Positions 35,618 to 45,695 of a DNA stretch of 64,000 nt are shown here, piece by piece. Position 1 is the first letter of the stretch. Each line of letters starts with the position of its first letter. Below the pieces are notes generated by a model. It saw only the letters and a program-made list of their open reading frames with translations. It had not been told where the DNA came from and made no database searches. Source of the DNA: Pseudoscardovia radai. GTDB taxonomy: Bacteria; Actinomycetota; Actinomycetes; Actinomycetales; Bifidobacteriaceae. The position numbers and the translations under genes were made by a program. The DNA is taken from NCBI RefSeq assembly GCF_002259605.1, contig NZ_MWWR01000008.1:1-64000 (forward strand), in the 5' to 3' direction.

Positions 35618-37633
35618 ATGGGTGATGAATCGAACGATTTCGATTTCCTGGCGGGTTCCGGCGCAGAGCGGAATGCCGCGGGCCAGAATGCCGGGGGGCA
35701 GGACGATGCCGTGCGCGGCGGTTTCGATGCGACGTATGGCGCGGCGGATGCCGCGGGCGATGCGGCAGGTTCCGCCGCCGCATGGCAGCCGGCGCCGCGT
35801 TTCGTAGCCGACGATTCCGCCGATTACGCGGGATCGCAGCCGCTTGACGGCGCATACGCCGTCCCCGGCCGCTCGGCGTCCCCCGACGCGGAGACCCAGG
35901 TGCTCGGCAACGTCTACGCCGGCGCCGACGTGCCTGCGCAGAACGCCGTCTCCTTTGATTCCATCTCGGATCAGACGTATACGGTGCCCCGCGCGGAATC
36001 GTCCTACTCCGTGGCGGATTCCGCGGCTCCCGCCGCCGGTTTCGCAACCGCTGCGGCGACTGCATCGTCCGATGCCGCTTCGACCCGTGCGGATGCCCCG
36101 GCCCCGACGGCCGGCGCCGCCTCCGATGGCGAGGCCGCCGCGACGGCGACCAGGAAGCGCCGCCATGTGTGGCCGTGGATTCTCCTGGTTCTGCTCGTGC
36201 TCGTCGGCATCGCGGTGGGCGTGTTCGTCGGCACCACGCAGAAGTACAAGGACCGCGCCCTTCCCGGCGTGACGGTCTGGGGCGTGTCGGTGCAGGGCAA
36301 AACCCAGTCCGAGATCTCCGACCAGGTGCAGAAGGCCTTCGACGATACGACCGTCACCGTCAGCTACAACGGTGACTCCGCCGATGTGACGCTGGCCGAC
36401 CTCGGTTATACGATCGACGCCGATTCCATTGCGCAGCAGGCCATGGACGCCAAGCGCTCCGACTCCTTCTTCAGCCGCTACGCCTCGTCCACGAAGGCCG
36501 ATATCTCCCCCGAGATCGGCAACCCGGCCGAGGCCGATCCGACCGGCATCGGCTCCACCCTCGGCGTGGCCTCGTCCCCGAGCACCGACGCCACGGTGGT
36601 GCTCAACGACGACCACAGCCAGTTCGTGACGACCGCCGCCTCCCAGGGCAGTGGCCTGAACGCATCCGACGCGGCCAAGGAGCTTATCGACGCCATCAAG
36701 GGCGGCAACGCCACGTCGCCGGCCCCGGTGAGCCTCCAGGTGGAGGACATCGATCCGAGCGTCACCGACGACATCGCCTCCTCCGCGGCCGACACCCTGA
36801 ACGCGCTGATCGCCAGCCCGGTCACCATCGCCGGCAATGGCGGCGACATCACGACGCTCGGCGCCGACGCCCTTGCCGCCTGCATGCGCGTCGAGCCCGA
36901 CCAGGACGCAGACCTGTCGAGCACCGAGACCCGAAACGGGTACGTGGTGTTCGACGCCGACAAACTGCAGGACTACTACGACACCCAGATCAAGGCGAAC
37001 TACCAGCCCACCGAGGAGGACCGCAACGTCATCGTGAATAACAACGGCGACGTGTTGCAGGCCAATTCCGAAGGACATCCGGGCGTCACGGTCGCCGACG
37101 GCGGCGACCGTGACGTCGGCACGGATGGCGTCAAGGCCTTCGCCAACGGTTCGGGCACCGTCACGATCGACGCGACCGTGACTCCGATGAACACGACGCA
37201 GACCAAGCGCCATGTCGTGATCGACCTGTCCGACAAGAAGCTGTACGCGTACGAGAACGACCAGGTCATCAAGACCTTCAACATCGCCGACGGCGCCGGC
37301 ATAGCCGCGGACGGCAGCTGCACCGGCGACCTGTGCACGCCGACCGGCGACTTCACCATCTGGTGGAAGCTCGACTCCCAGGACATGAAGGGTACGCTGA
37401 CGCTCTCCAACGGCTCCACCACATCGTGGAACGCCCCTGGTGTCAAGTACGTCAACTACTTCTCCCACTCGGGATGCGCCATCCACCGCATCAACTCCAC
37501 CTACGCCATCAACGACGCCGACGTGCCCACCTCGGGTGCCGAGTCGCACGGCTGCGTCGGCCTGGGCTGGGACGTGGCCGAATGGTTCTACAACTGGTGC
37601 CTGTACGGAACCTCCGTGCATATCCAGCAATAG
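35618..37633 (+). CDS. L,D-transpeptidase (YkuD) with membrane anchor and peptidoglycan-binding domains
   Basis: 671 residues. A long cytoplasmic Ala/Asp/Ser-rich region (1-183) leads to one membrane helix (WPWILLVLLVLVGIAVGVFVG, about 186-206). The extracellular part has two PG_binding_4-like segments (VTVWGVSVQGKTQSEISDQV onward) and a C-terminal YkuD domain (VVIDLSDKKLYAYEND, PTGDFTIWWK, catalytic Cys and His in HSGCAIH and ESHGCVGLG). It forms 3-3 cross-links or anchors in peptidoglycan. The 180-residue cytoplasmic head is unusual and perhaps docks signalling or division proteins (inference). Own promoter and terminator. Confidence 0.9.
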   Translation: MGDESNDFDFLAGSGAERNAAGQNAGGQDDAVRGGFDATYGAADAAGDAAGSAAAWQPAPRFVADDSADYAGSQPLDGAYAVPGRSASPDAETQVLGNVYAGADVPAQNAVSFDSISDQTYTVPRAESSYSVADSAAPAAGFATAAATASSDAASTRADAPAPTAGAASDGEAAATATRKRRHVWPWILLVLLVLVGIAVGVFVGTTQKYKDRALPGVTVWGVSVQGKTQSEISDQVQKAFDDTTVTVSYNGDSADVTLADLGYTIDADSIAQQAMDAKRSDSFFSRYASSTKADISPEIGNPAEADPTGIGSTLGVASSPSTDATVVLNDDHSQFVTTAASQGSGLNASDAAKELIDAIKGGNATSPAPVSLQVEDIDPSVTDDIASSAADTLNALIASPVTIAGNGGDITTLGADALAACMRVEPDQDADLSSTETRNGYVVFDADKLQDYYDTQIKANYQPTEEDRNVIVNNNGDVLQANSEGHPGVTVADGGDRDVGTDGVKAFANGSGTVTIDATVTPMNTTQTKRHVVIDLSDKKLYAYENDQVIKTFNIADGAGIAADGSCTGDLCTPTGDFTIWWKLDSQDMKGTLTLSNGSTTSWNAPGVKYVNYFSHSGCAIHRINSTYAINDADVPTSGAESHGCVGLGWDVAEWFYNWCLYGTSVHIQQ

Positions 37634-37648
37634 CGAGGGTTAGCTCCC

Positions 37649-37681
37649 AGGGCGTCTTCCGGAAGGAAGGCGCCCTTTTTG
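37649..37681 (+). terminator. Rho-independent terminator of the L,D-transpeptidase gene
   Basis: 12-bp stem AGGGCGTCTTCC/GGAAGGCGCCCT, GGAA loop, then TTTTTGTTTTT. The most classical terminator in the window. Confidence 0.92.
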
Positions 37682-37854
37682 TTTTTCTTTGTTTCCGCGC
37701 GCCTCCACGATGTCCGCGATGCGGTTTTCGCGCACGACGTAATCACGGCAAAATCGGCCGGACCCTTCCCAATCCGGCCGCGAGCTGTTAGGGTAGGCTG
37801 TCAGTGACGGGGGTGGCCGGCGGATGCCGGCGCCCCATCGATAAGGAGGTGCAT

Positions 37855-39348
37855 ATGGCCGAGAACGCCGGCAAACAGGCTGCTGACGTGGAGATGAGCC
37901 AGTATGTGGCCGACCGTGCGCGAGTGAACGAGGAGAAGATCCGCCAGGACGACGAGATCATCAACGAGTTCGGGGATTATACCTATGGATGGCATGATTC
38001 CGACGCGGCGGGCCAGGCGGCGAAGAAGGGAATCAGCGAGGACGTGGTCCGCGCCATTTCCGCCGACAAGAACGAGCCGAAGTGGATGCTCGACTACAGG
38101 CTCCAGGGGTATCGCGACTTCGTGAACCGCCCCATGCCCCAGTGGGGCGTCGACCTCAAGAGCTTCGACGCGGATGACTTCAAGTACTACGTCAAGCCGA
38201 TCGACAAACAGGCCCAGACATGGGACGACCTTCCCACGGATATCAGAAACACGTATGACAAACTCGGCATCCCCGAGGCCGAGAAGAAGCGCCTCGTTTC
38301 CGGCGTGGCCGCGCAGTACGAGTCCGAGGTCATCTACAACTCCATCCAGGAGGACCTGCGCAAGCAGGGCGTGATCTTCGTCGACACCGACACGGCCGTG
38401 CGCGAATACCCCGACCTCGTGCGCAAGTACTTCGGCAAGTGCATCCCGAGCAACGACAACAAGTTCGCGGCCCTCAACACGGCCGCGTGGTCCGGCGGCT
38501 CTTTCGTGTATGTTCCCAAGGGCGTGCACGTCGACATTCCGCTGCAGGCGTACTTCCGCATCAACACGCCGAACATGGGCCAGTTCGAGCGCACGCTGAT
38601 CATCGCCGACGAAGGCTCCTACGTTCATTATGTGGAAGGCTGCACGGCCCCGATCTACTCCACCGACTCGCTGCACTCCGGCGTGGTGGAGATCTTCGTC
38701 GAGCCGCACGCCCGCGTGCGCTACACCACCGTGCAGAACTGGTCGAACAACGTGTACAACCTCGTGACCCAGCGCGCCTATGTGCGCGAGGGCGGCACGA
38801 TGGAATGGGTCGACGGCAACATCGGCTCCAAGGCCACGATGAAATACCCCGCGTGCATCCTCGCCGAGCCCTACGCCAGCGGCTCGACGATGTCTCTGAG
38901 CTTCGCATCGGAAGGCCAGTACCAGGACACGGGCGCCAAGATGATCCACCTGGCACCGCATACGAGTTCGCAAATCGTGGCGAAGTCCATCTCCCGCGCC
39001 GGCGGCCGCTCCGCCTACCGCGGCCTGGTGAAAATCGTCAAGGGCGCGGAGGGCTCCAGCTCCTCCGTGGTCTGCGACGCGCTTCTGGTGGACGAGTTCT
39101 CCCGCTCCGACACGTACCCGCATGTGGATGTGCGCGAGGACGACGTGCGCATGGCGCACGAGGCCACCGTGTCGAAGGTCTCCGAAGACCAGCTCTTCTA
39201 CCTCATGAGCCGCGGCCTGAGCGAGGACGAGGCGATGGGAATGATCGTGCGCGGCTTCGTCGAGCCGATTTCGCGCGAGCTGCCGATGGAATACGCCCTC
39301 GAGCTCAACAGGCTCGTGGAGCTTCAGATGGAAGGATCGGTGGGCTGA
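37855..39348 (+). CDS. sufB: Fe-S cluster assembly protein SufB
   Basis: 497 residues from ATG 37855, which has AAGGAGGT five bases upstream; the frame is open from 37804 but lacks a ribosome site there. Family blocks: QRVYNLV-like [35 protein letters not shown] and [26 protein letters not shown]. SufB is the scaffold of the SufBC2D complex on which the cluster is built. Cys in GCTAPIYS is the usual sulfur acceptor. First gene of sufB-D-C-S-U-T; no SufR-type repressor gene lies beside it. Confidence 0.96.
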   Translation: MAENAGKQAADVEMSQYVADRARVNEEKIRQDDEIINEFGDYTYGWHDSDAAGQAAKKGISEDVVRAISADKNEPKWMLDYRLQGYRDFVNRPMPQWGVDLKSFDADDFKYYVKPIDKQAQTWDDLPTDIRNTYDKLGIPEAEKKRLVSGVAAQYESEVIYNSIQEDLRKQGVIFVDTDTAVREYPDLVRKYFGKCIPSNDNKFAALNTAAWSGGSFVYVPKGVHVDIPLQAYFRINTPNMGQFERTLIIADEGSYVHYVEGCTAPIYSTDSLHSGVVEIFVEPHARVRYTTVQNWSNNVYNLVTQRAYVREGGTMEWVDGNIGSKATMKYPACILAEPYASGSTMSLSFASEGQYQDTGAKMIHLAPHTSSQIVAKSISRAGGRSAYRGLVKIVKGAEGSSSSVVCDALLVDEFSRSDTYPHVDVREDDVRMAHEATVSKVSEDQLFYLMSRGLSEDEAMGMIVRGFVEPISRELPMEYALELNRLVELQMEGSVG

Positions 39349-40652
39349 TGTCCGACGCAGATTCCCAGAACGCATCCGAGAAGACGATTCACGAGGTCAC
39401 CATGCCGGTGGCCGATCCGAAGGACCCGTATGCCATGCCCGCGCTCATGCCGTCGAGCGCCGACCGCGCCCTGCGCTCCTTCGAGTGGAAGGACTACGCG
39501 GAGCCGACGCGCAAACAGGAGGATTTCCGCTACACGCCCGTCGAGCGCCTGAACGAGTTCTTCGCACCCTTCGAGCCCTCCGGCTCCTGCGAGGTGTCCG
39601 TCGAGGCGATCGACGGCTCCGAGCTGCCCGACACCGTGACCGTCGAGGCCGTGGAGAAAGGCACCGCGCCGATGGGCACGGTGGGCAAGCCGGCCGACAT
39701 CATCGAGGCCGTGGAATGGGCGAGCGTCGACAGCGCGCTCGTCATCCGCCTGCACGGCGTCACCGAGACGCCTGTCCTCGTCTCCGTCGTCGGAAACGAC
39801 GCCGAGAGCCTCGACGCGCTGCATATCGTCATCGAGGCCGACGCCGGCGCACGCGGCGACGTCGTCATCTCCCATACGGGAAGCGCACGCCTCGACGAGG
39901 TCGTGGAAATCGTGACCGGACGCGACTCCGACATCTCCGTCACCTCCATCCAGGACTGGAAGGACGGCTCCAAGCACGTCGGCGGCCACCGCCTGTCCAT
40001 CGGCGAGAACGCCACGCTGCGCCACAGCGTCGTCACCCTCGGCGGCGACGTGGTGCGCCTGCGCTTCGACCAGGACTTCCAGGGCCCGCAGGGCAAGTCC
40101 GATATGCTCGGCATCTACTTCGTGAAATCCGACCAGCATATCGAGCACCGCACGATGGTGGTGCACAACCAGCGCGAATGCACGAGCCGCGTCATCTACA
40201 AGGGCGCTCTGAGCGGCGCCGGTGCCCACAGCACATGGGTGGGCAACGCGCTGATCCAGCCGCAGGCGCCGGGCACCGACTCCTACGAGCTCAACCGCAA
40301 CCTGCTGCTCACGCGCGGCGCCATCGCCGACTCCGAGCCGAACCTCGAAATCGAGAACGGCGAGATCGTGGGCGCGGGACATGCCAGCTCCGTCGGACGC
40401 TTCGACGACGAGCAGCTGTTCTACCTCGAGTCCCGTGGCGTGTCCGAAGCCGACGCGCGCCGTCTCGTCGTGCACGGCTTCTTCCGCGAACTCGTCGAGC
40501 AGATTGGCATCCCGCAGATCTCCGACACGCTGATGGCGGCGCTCGACGCCCGCCTGTCCGGCGATGCCGCGGCCATCGACGCCGCCGACGAAGCCCTGAC
40601 CGACCACACGTTCCAGGCCGCCTCCGACGAGGCGCAGTCCACTGAGGAGTAA
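39348..40652 (+). CDS. sufD: Fe-S cluster assembly protein SufD
   Basis: 434 residues of the SufB/D beta-helix fold. Recognisable: KQEDFRYTPVERLNEFF near the N-terminus, the long repeat core, ALIQPQAPGTDSYELNRNLLLT and LFYLESRGVSEADARRLVVHGFF at the end. It pairs with SufB and SufC in the scaffold. The ATG overlaps the sufB stop (TGATG), and sufC starts six bases after its stop. Confidence 0.94.
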   Translation: MSDADSQNASEKTIHEVTMPVADPKDPYAMPALMPSSADRALRSFEWKDYAEPTRKQEDFRYTPVERLNEFFAPFEPSGSCEVSVEAIDGSELPDTVTVEAVEKGTAPMGTVGKPADIIEAVEWASVDSALVIRLHGVTETPVLVSVVGNDAESLDALHIVIEADAGARGDVVISHTGSARLDEVVEIVTGRDSDISVTSIQDWKDGSKHVGGHRLSIGENATLRHSVVTLGGDVVRLRFDQDFQGPQGKSDMLGIYFVKSDQHIEHRTMVVHNQRECTSRVIYKGALSGAGAHSTWVGNALIQPQAPGTDSYELNRNLLLTRGAIADSEPNLEIENGEIVGAGHASSVGRFDDEQLFYLESRGVSEADARRLVVHGFFRELVEQIGIPQISDTLMAALDARLSGDAAAIDAADEALTDHTFQAASDEAQSTEE

Positions 40653-40658
40653 CGAAAA

Positions 40659-41435
<777 letters not shown>

Positions 41436-41494
41436 GGGCGCGCATATCGTCAGGAAACCATCGTAAAAGCCATCGTAAGAAAGCAGTGAAAGGC

Positions 41495-42769
41495 ATGGTT
41501 GATTTCGACGCGATCCGCGCCCAGTTCCCGATCCTCGACCAGGAGATCCACGGACATCCGTTCGTGTACCTCGACTCCGGCGCGACCGCGCAGAAGCCCG
41601 AATGCGTCATCGACGCCGAAAGCGAGTTCTACCGCACCATCAACGCCGGCGTGCACCGCGGCGCCCACGAGCTCGCCGCGCGCAGCACCGAGGCCTTCGA
41701 ACACGCCCGCGCGCAGGTGGCACGTCTGGTCAACGCCAACGCCGAGGAGGGCGGCGAGGAAATCGTCGTGACCCCCGGCGCCACCGGCGGCCTCAACGAG
41801 CTGGCCATCGCCATCGGCAACGCGAGCCTGGGACGTGGGGGAGAGGCGGCGAAACGATTCGCCGTCGGCCCCGGCGACAGCATCGTGGTGTCGAAGGCGG
41901 AGCACCATTCCGTGCTTCTTCCGTTCCAGGAGCTCGCCGCCCGCACGGGCGCCACGCTGCGTTGGCTCGACCTGACCGAGGACGGCCGCGTGCGCACCGA
42001 CAACGTGGACGAGGTCATCGACGAAACCACGAAGATCGTGGCCGTGACGCATGTGTCGAATGTGACGGGTGCCATCACCGATGTGCCGACGCTTGTCAGG
42101 CGCGCGCACGAGGTGGGCGCGCTGTTCATCCTCGACGCGTGCCAGTCCGTGCCGCATATCCCCGTCGATGTCAAGGCGCTGGACGTGGACTTCGCCTGCT
42201 GGAGCGCGCACAAGATGTACGGCCCCACCGGCGTGGGCTTCCTGTATGGCAAGCGCGAGCTGCTCGAGGCGCTGCCGCCGGCGAATTTCGGCGGATCCAT
42301 GGTGGAGCTCGCCTGGATGGACCGTCCGGCGCAGTATATGGAGCCGCCGGCGCGTTTCGAGGCCGGCACGCAGCCGGTGGCGCAGGTGGTGGCCGCGGGC
42401 GTGGCCGCCGAATGGATGATGAAGATCGGCGTCGAAAACATCGCCGAGCACGAGCGCACGCTCACGCACGAGCTGCTGCGCATCGGAGACCTCGACGGCT
42501 TCCGCATCCTGGGTCCGCGCGACGAGAAGGACCGCATCGGAACCGTGGCCTTCGACGTCGAGGGAGTGCACCCGCATGACGTGGGGCAGTTCGTCGACGC
42601 GCAGGGCATCGCCATCCGCGTGGGACACCACTGCGCGCAGCCGGTGCACAGGCATTTCGGTCTGTACGCGTCCAACCGCGTGTCCTGCGGCGTGTATAAC
42701 AGCGTGGACGATGTGCAGCGCCTGCTCGATGTGCTCGGCGGTGTGCGCGAGTATTTCCTCGGGCGCTAG
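41495..42769 (+). CDS. sufS: Cysteine desulfurase SufS
   Basis: 424 residues, group II desulfurase. PLP lysine lies in CWSAHKMYGPTGVGFLYG, the N-terminal part has YLDSGATAQKP and the active Cys is in RVGHHCAQPVHRHF. ATG 41495 follows GTGAAAGG. It takes sulfur from cysteine and passes it to SufU. Two CATCGTAA words in the 59-base gap from sufC have no assigned role. Confidence 0.95.
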   Translation: MVDFDAIRAQFPILDQEIHGHPFVYLDSGATAQKPECVIDAESEFYRTINAGVHRGAHELAARSTEAFEHARAQVARLVNANAEEGGEEIVVTPGATGGLNELAIAIGNASLGRGGEAAKRFAVGPGDSIVVSKAEHHSVLLPFQELAARTGATLRWLDLTEDGRVRTDNVDEVIDETTKIVAVTHVSNVTGAITDVPTLVRRAHEVGALFILDACQSVPHIPVDVKALDVDFACWSAHKMYGPTGVGFLYGKRELLEALPPANFGGSMVELAWMDRPAQYMEPPARFEAGTQPVAQVVAAGVAAEWMMKIGVENIAEHERTLTHELLRIGDLDGFRILGPRDEKDRIGTVAFDVEGVHPHDVGQFVDAQGIAIRVGHHCAQPVHRHFGLYASNRVSCGVYNSVDDVQRLLDVLGGVREYFLGR

Positions 42770-42840
42770 GCGGATTTCTCGGGTCGCGGCGTTTCCCGCG
42801 GCATGGCTTTGCAGACGATTTTTCGAAAGGTCGTACCGAC

Positions 42841-43449
42841 ATGGGTTTTGAATCCGATGGTCTGGACCAGATGTACCAGGAGGTTATTCTCGAGGCCTCC
42901 CGCGCACGCAACGGCAGCGAGCATTTCGCGCCCGACCTGGCCGACGAAAGCGAGGACACGCGCGGGGCGGCGGGCGAAGCCGGAGGCGCTGCCGGTTCCG
43001 CCGGGGCGTCCGGCAGCTCCACGTTCCAGGTCACGCATGAATACTGCGTGCCCGGCGAGTCGCACCAGTTCAACCCCACCTGCGGCGACGAGGCGACCGT
43101 GCGCGTGGAGCTGACCGACGGCTCCGACGGCGGCCCGCGCCGCATCGAGCGCCTGGTGTGGGACGGCCACGGCTGCTCCATCTCGCAGGCGAGTCTGTCG
43201 ATCATGCATGACCTCGTGGAAGGCAAGACGGTTGACGAGGCCATGCATCTGTTCGACCTGTTCCATGGCCTCATGGAGTCGCGCGGCAAAGGCCTCGACT
43301 CGGACGAGGAGATGGACGAGCTCGAGGACGCCGTGGCCTTCCAGGGCGCGTCGAAATACCCGATGCGCATCAAATGCGCCCTGCTGGGTTGGGAGGGCAT
43401 GCGCGCCTCCACGGCCCAGGCGCTTGCGCGCCTCGACGCGACGGCGTAG
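42841..43449 (+). CDS. sufU: Fe-S assembly zinc protein SufU
   Basis: 202 residues. The SufU zinc-binding ligands are visible as Cys-Gly-Asp in NPTCGDEATVRVEL, Cys in GHGCSISQAS and Cys in RIKCALLGWEGM. MYQEVILEASRARNG is the usual start. A 40-residue Gly/Ala/Glu insert (about residues 33-62) between the first helix and the core is not common and looks disordered. SufU receives sulfur from SufS by zinc-ligand exchange; Firmicutes and Actinobacteria with this pair lack SufE. Confidence 0.92.
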   Translation: MGFESDGLDQMYQEVILEASRARNGSEHFAPDLADESEDTRGAAGEAGGAAGSAGASGSSTFQVTHEYCVPGESHQFNPTCGDEATVRVELTDGSDGGPRRIERLVWDGHGCSISQASLSIMHDLVEGKTVDEAMHLFDLFHGLMESRGKGLDSDEEMDELEDAVAFQGASKYPMRIKCALLGWEGMRASTAQALARLDATA

Positions 43450-43541
43450 AGCCGGTGGCGCCGTTCGCGGCGACTTTCCGGGCGGCGCAATCGTAAGACG
43501 GCCAGAACACCGAATGTAGATACAACGGAAGGAGAAGGGCC

Positions 43542-44171
43542 ATGGGAGGAACGAACCTCGTGCCCCAGCCCGATGATTCCATCCTGCGCGCCGTCAACAA
43601 CGCGCTGGGTGACGAATCGACGGCGGAGAACATCGTGCGCAACCCTGCGGCGACCGGGCAGCTGCTCGACGCGGCGCAGCAGCAGCGCGAGCGTGCCGCC
43701 GATGCGGCGGCCGACGGCGAGACCGGAGCCGATGGGACCGATGGCGCCGCGCCCACAGCGGAGGATATGCGCGCCAAGGCGCGCCGCATCGCCGCCGACC
43801 ATCAGGAGGGCAAGGTCGACATCACCGCGGTCGACTCCATCGGCCGCGCGACGGCCGACGACGTCAAGGAGGCGCTGCACCAGGTCATCGACCCGGAGCT
43901 CGGCGTGGACGTCATGGACCTCGGCCTCGTCTACGGAATCGAGATCGACAGCCTGGGTCGCGCCATCATCACGATGACGCTGACCACTCCGGCATGCCCG
44001 CTGACGTCCCTGATCGAGGACGAATGCGCCACCGTGCTCGCCGGCCTCGTGGACGAGTTCCGCATCGACTGGACGTGGACCCCGCCGTGGAACGTCGACA
44101 TGATGACCCCCGAGGGCGCCGAGCAGATGGCCGCCCTCGGCTTCAACCCCGGCAACCTGCCCCAGTACTGA
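43542..44171 (+). CDS. sufT: SufT-type MIP18/DUF59 metal-sulfur cluster assembly factor
   Basis: 209 residues. The C-terminal half is the MIP18 domain: EALHQVIDPELGVDVMDLGLVYGIEI with the DPEL motif, then TTPACPLTSLIEDE with the conserved Cys. The first 100 or so residues (NALGDESTAENIVRNPAATGQLL..., Ala/Asp-rich) are an extension not needed by the family. SufT helps load Fe-S clusters onto target proteins. GGAAGGAGAAGG precedes ATG 43542. Last gene of the operon. Confidence 0.88.
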   Translation: MGGTNLVPQPDDSILRAVNNALGDESTAENIVRNPAATGQLLDAAQQQRERAADAAADGETGADGTDGAAPTAEDMRAKARRIAADHQEGKVDITAVDSIGRATADDVKEALHQVIDPELGVDVMDLGLVYGIEIDSLGRAIITMTLTTPACPLTSLIEDECATVLAGLVDEFRIDWTWTPPWNVDMMTPEGAEQMAALGFNPGNLPQY

Positions 44172-44222
44172 GGCCGACGGTTTTGACACGATTGCGGATT
44201 CGGCACGGCATGGATCCCAACG

Positions 44223-44262
44223 GAGGGTGCAGACGCATCAGGTGTCTGCACCCTCGCTTTTA
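44223..44262 (+). terminator. Rho-independent terminator of the suf operon
   Basis: Perfect 12-bp stem GAGGGTGCAGAC/GTCTGCACCCTC, nine-base loop, then GCTTTTATT. It lies between the convergent sufT and methyltransferase genes. Confidence 0.88.
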
Positions 44263-44269
44263 TTGCGTG

Positions 44270-45136
44270 TTATTGCGTCGGCTGCGTGGCATAGAACGCG
44301 ACGGCCGTGCTCGCCGCCACGTTCAGGGAATCCACCCCGTGGTACATGGGAATTTTCACCGTGAGGTCGGTGCGCGCAATCGTGCGGTGCTTGAGCCCAT
44401 CGCCCTCCGTGCCGAACACGAGGGCGATGCGGTCGATGCGCTGCGCGTCGCCCTCGGGCAGGCCGAGCCGTCGCGTGAGCTCCTGCATGCTGATCGAATC
44501 GTCGGTCAGCGCCATCGCCACCGTCGTGAAACCCAAATCGTGAAGCAGCGCCAGACCCTTGTCAGGCCAATCGTGGACATCCGAACCGATGCGCGTCCAC
44601 GGCACTTGGAACACGGTGCCCATCGACACGCGAGCGGCGCGGCGGTACAGCGGGTCGCCACATGACGGCGTGACGAGCACGGCGTCCACGCCCAGCGCCG
44701 CGGCCGAGCGCATGATCGCGCCGACATTCGTGAAATCCACGATATTCTCCATCACCGCAATGCGTCGGGCGCCGCGCACCACATCCTCGACGCTTGGCAG
44801 CGGCCACCGGCGCATCGCGCACAGGGCGCCGCGGTGCATGCGGTATCCCGTCAGTTGCTTGAGCAGGGCGGGGGAGGCGACGAACACGGGGATGTCGGGA
44901 CCCCATTCGGCGTCCACCTGCGCGAATTCGCGGCCCATGCCCTCGAGCCATGGCTCCTCGACGAGGAAAGACAACGGCTCCACATGTGCGTCGAGGGCGC
45001 GGTCGATGACCTTCGGGCTTTCCGCGATGAACATGCCTTTCTCGGGTTCCAGACGATTTCGCAGCTGGATTTCGGTCAGGCTGGTGTACGCCGCGAGGCG
45101 TGGGTCGTCGAGCGTGGAGACGTGGATGATGCGCAT
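44270..45136 (-). CDS. TrmH/SpoU-family RNA 2'-O-methyltransferase
   Basis: 288 residues on the minus strand. The SPOUT knot is clear: ENIVDFTNVGAIMRSAAALGVDAVLVTPSC (motif 1, Asn and Arg of the catalytic site), IALVFGTEGDGLKHRTI (motif 2) and PMYHGVDSLNVAASTAVAFY (motif 3). The N-terminal ESPKVIDRAL block is the substrate-binding part. It methylates a ribose in tRNA or rRNA; the site is not readable. Start ATG at 45136 has AAGGAG five bases upstream; the frame stays open to 45271 without a ribosome site. Confidence 0.9.
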   Translation of the reverse strand: MRIIHVSTLDDPRLAAYTSLTEIQLRNRLEPEKGMFIAESPKVIDRALDAHVEPLSFLVEEPWLEGMGREFAQVDAEWGPDIPVFVASPALLKQLTGYRMHRGALCAMRRWPLPSVEDVVRGARRIAVMENIVDFTNVGAIMRSAAALGVDAVLVTPSCGDPLYRRAARVSMGTVFQVPWTRIGSDVHDWPDKGLALLHDLGFTTVAMALTDDSISMQELTRRLGLPEGDAQRIDRIALVFGTEGDGLKHRTIARTDLTVKIPMYHGVDSLNVAASTAVAFYATQPTQ

Positions 45137-45176
45137 GAGGCTCCTTCGAAGACGGATGACGTGCATTGCGAACATC

Positions 45177-45204
45177 ATTGTAGGCAAGGCCGGAAACCGC
45201 ACAA
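45177..45204 (-). promoter_or_regulatory. Promoter of the TrmH-type methyltransferase
   Basis: On the minus strand TTGTGC (45204-45199), 16-base spacer, TACAAT (45182-45177), about 40 bases before the start codon. Confidence 0.55.
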
Positions 45205-45225
45205 AAGCGCGCGACACGCCGTAAG

Positions 45226-45253
45226 TTGCGACAATCGTGAGCGGTGGTATTCT
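45226..45253 (+). promoter_or_regulatory. Promoter of tRNA-Leu
   Basis: TTGCGA (45226-45231), 16-base spacer, TATTCT (45248-45253), 44 bases before the mature 5' end. Confidence 0.55.
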
Positions 45254-45297
45254 ATTCAACTGTTGCGCCAAGGAGCGCAGCCAAGAAAACAGAAAAT

Positions 45298-45386
45298 GTC
45301 CGGGTGGCGGAATGGTAGACGCGCTAGCTTGAGGTGCTAGTGGTCATTTTTAAACGACCGTGCGGGTTCAAGTCCCGCTCCGGACA
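45298..45386 (+). tRNA. tRNA-Leu (anticodon GAG)
   Basis: 89 bases with a long variable arm, the class II form expected for Leu. Acceptor GTCCGGG pairs with TCCGGAC, discriminator A; anticodon stem CTAGC/GCTAG encloses loop TTGAGGT (anticodon GAG); T arm GCGGG-TTCAAGT-CCCGC. CCA is not encoded. Confidence 0.96.
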
Positions 45387-45396
45387 CGATTCCGAA

Positions 45397-45420
45397 AGGC
45401 TTCCGAGAAATCGGAAGCCT
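45397..45420 (+). terminator. Rho-independent terminator of tRNA-Leu
   Basis: Perfect 10-bp stem AGGCTTCCGA/TCGGAAGCCT with a GAAA loop, followed by TCTTCGTTCT. Confidence 0.85.
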
Positions 45421-45515
45421 TCTTCGTTCTGCTACGCCGGCGATGGTGCCGTGAGCATGACGGAGTCGCGCCGTCGATGTCGCCGTGGCTGCGATATCAC
45501 CATGGCCACGATGGT

Positions 45516-45543
45516 GCCGGCTGCTCACCGTGAATTCCCCATT
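45516..45543 (+). repeat. Left copy of a 28-bp direct repeat flanking the VWA locus
   Basis: 24 of 28 bases equal those at 51219-51246, with a 15-base identical core CACCGTGAATTCCCC (45526-45540). It lies 150 bases before the small membrane-protein gene and 130 bases after tRNA-Leu. Confidence 0.7.
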
Positions 45544-45695
45544 GGGTTGGGAACGGTTTGTCTCCGTCGTGTAAAGTAACAAGTGATTCATGAGTCTTTC
45601 ATGGGTCCGCGGTGTTCTGCCGCGTATTCCGAGAGAATCACAGACAGGCCGTTGATGGAGAAAAGATCACGTGCCTGCCCGAAGGGAAACCAATA

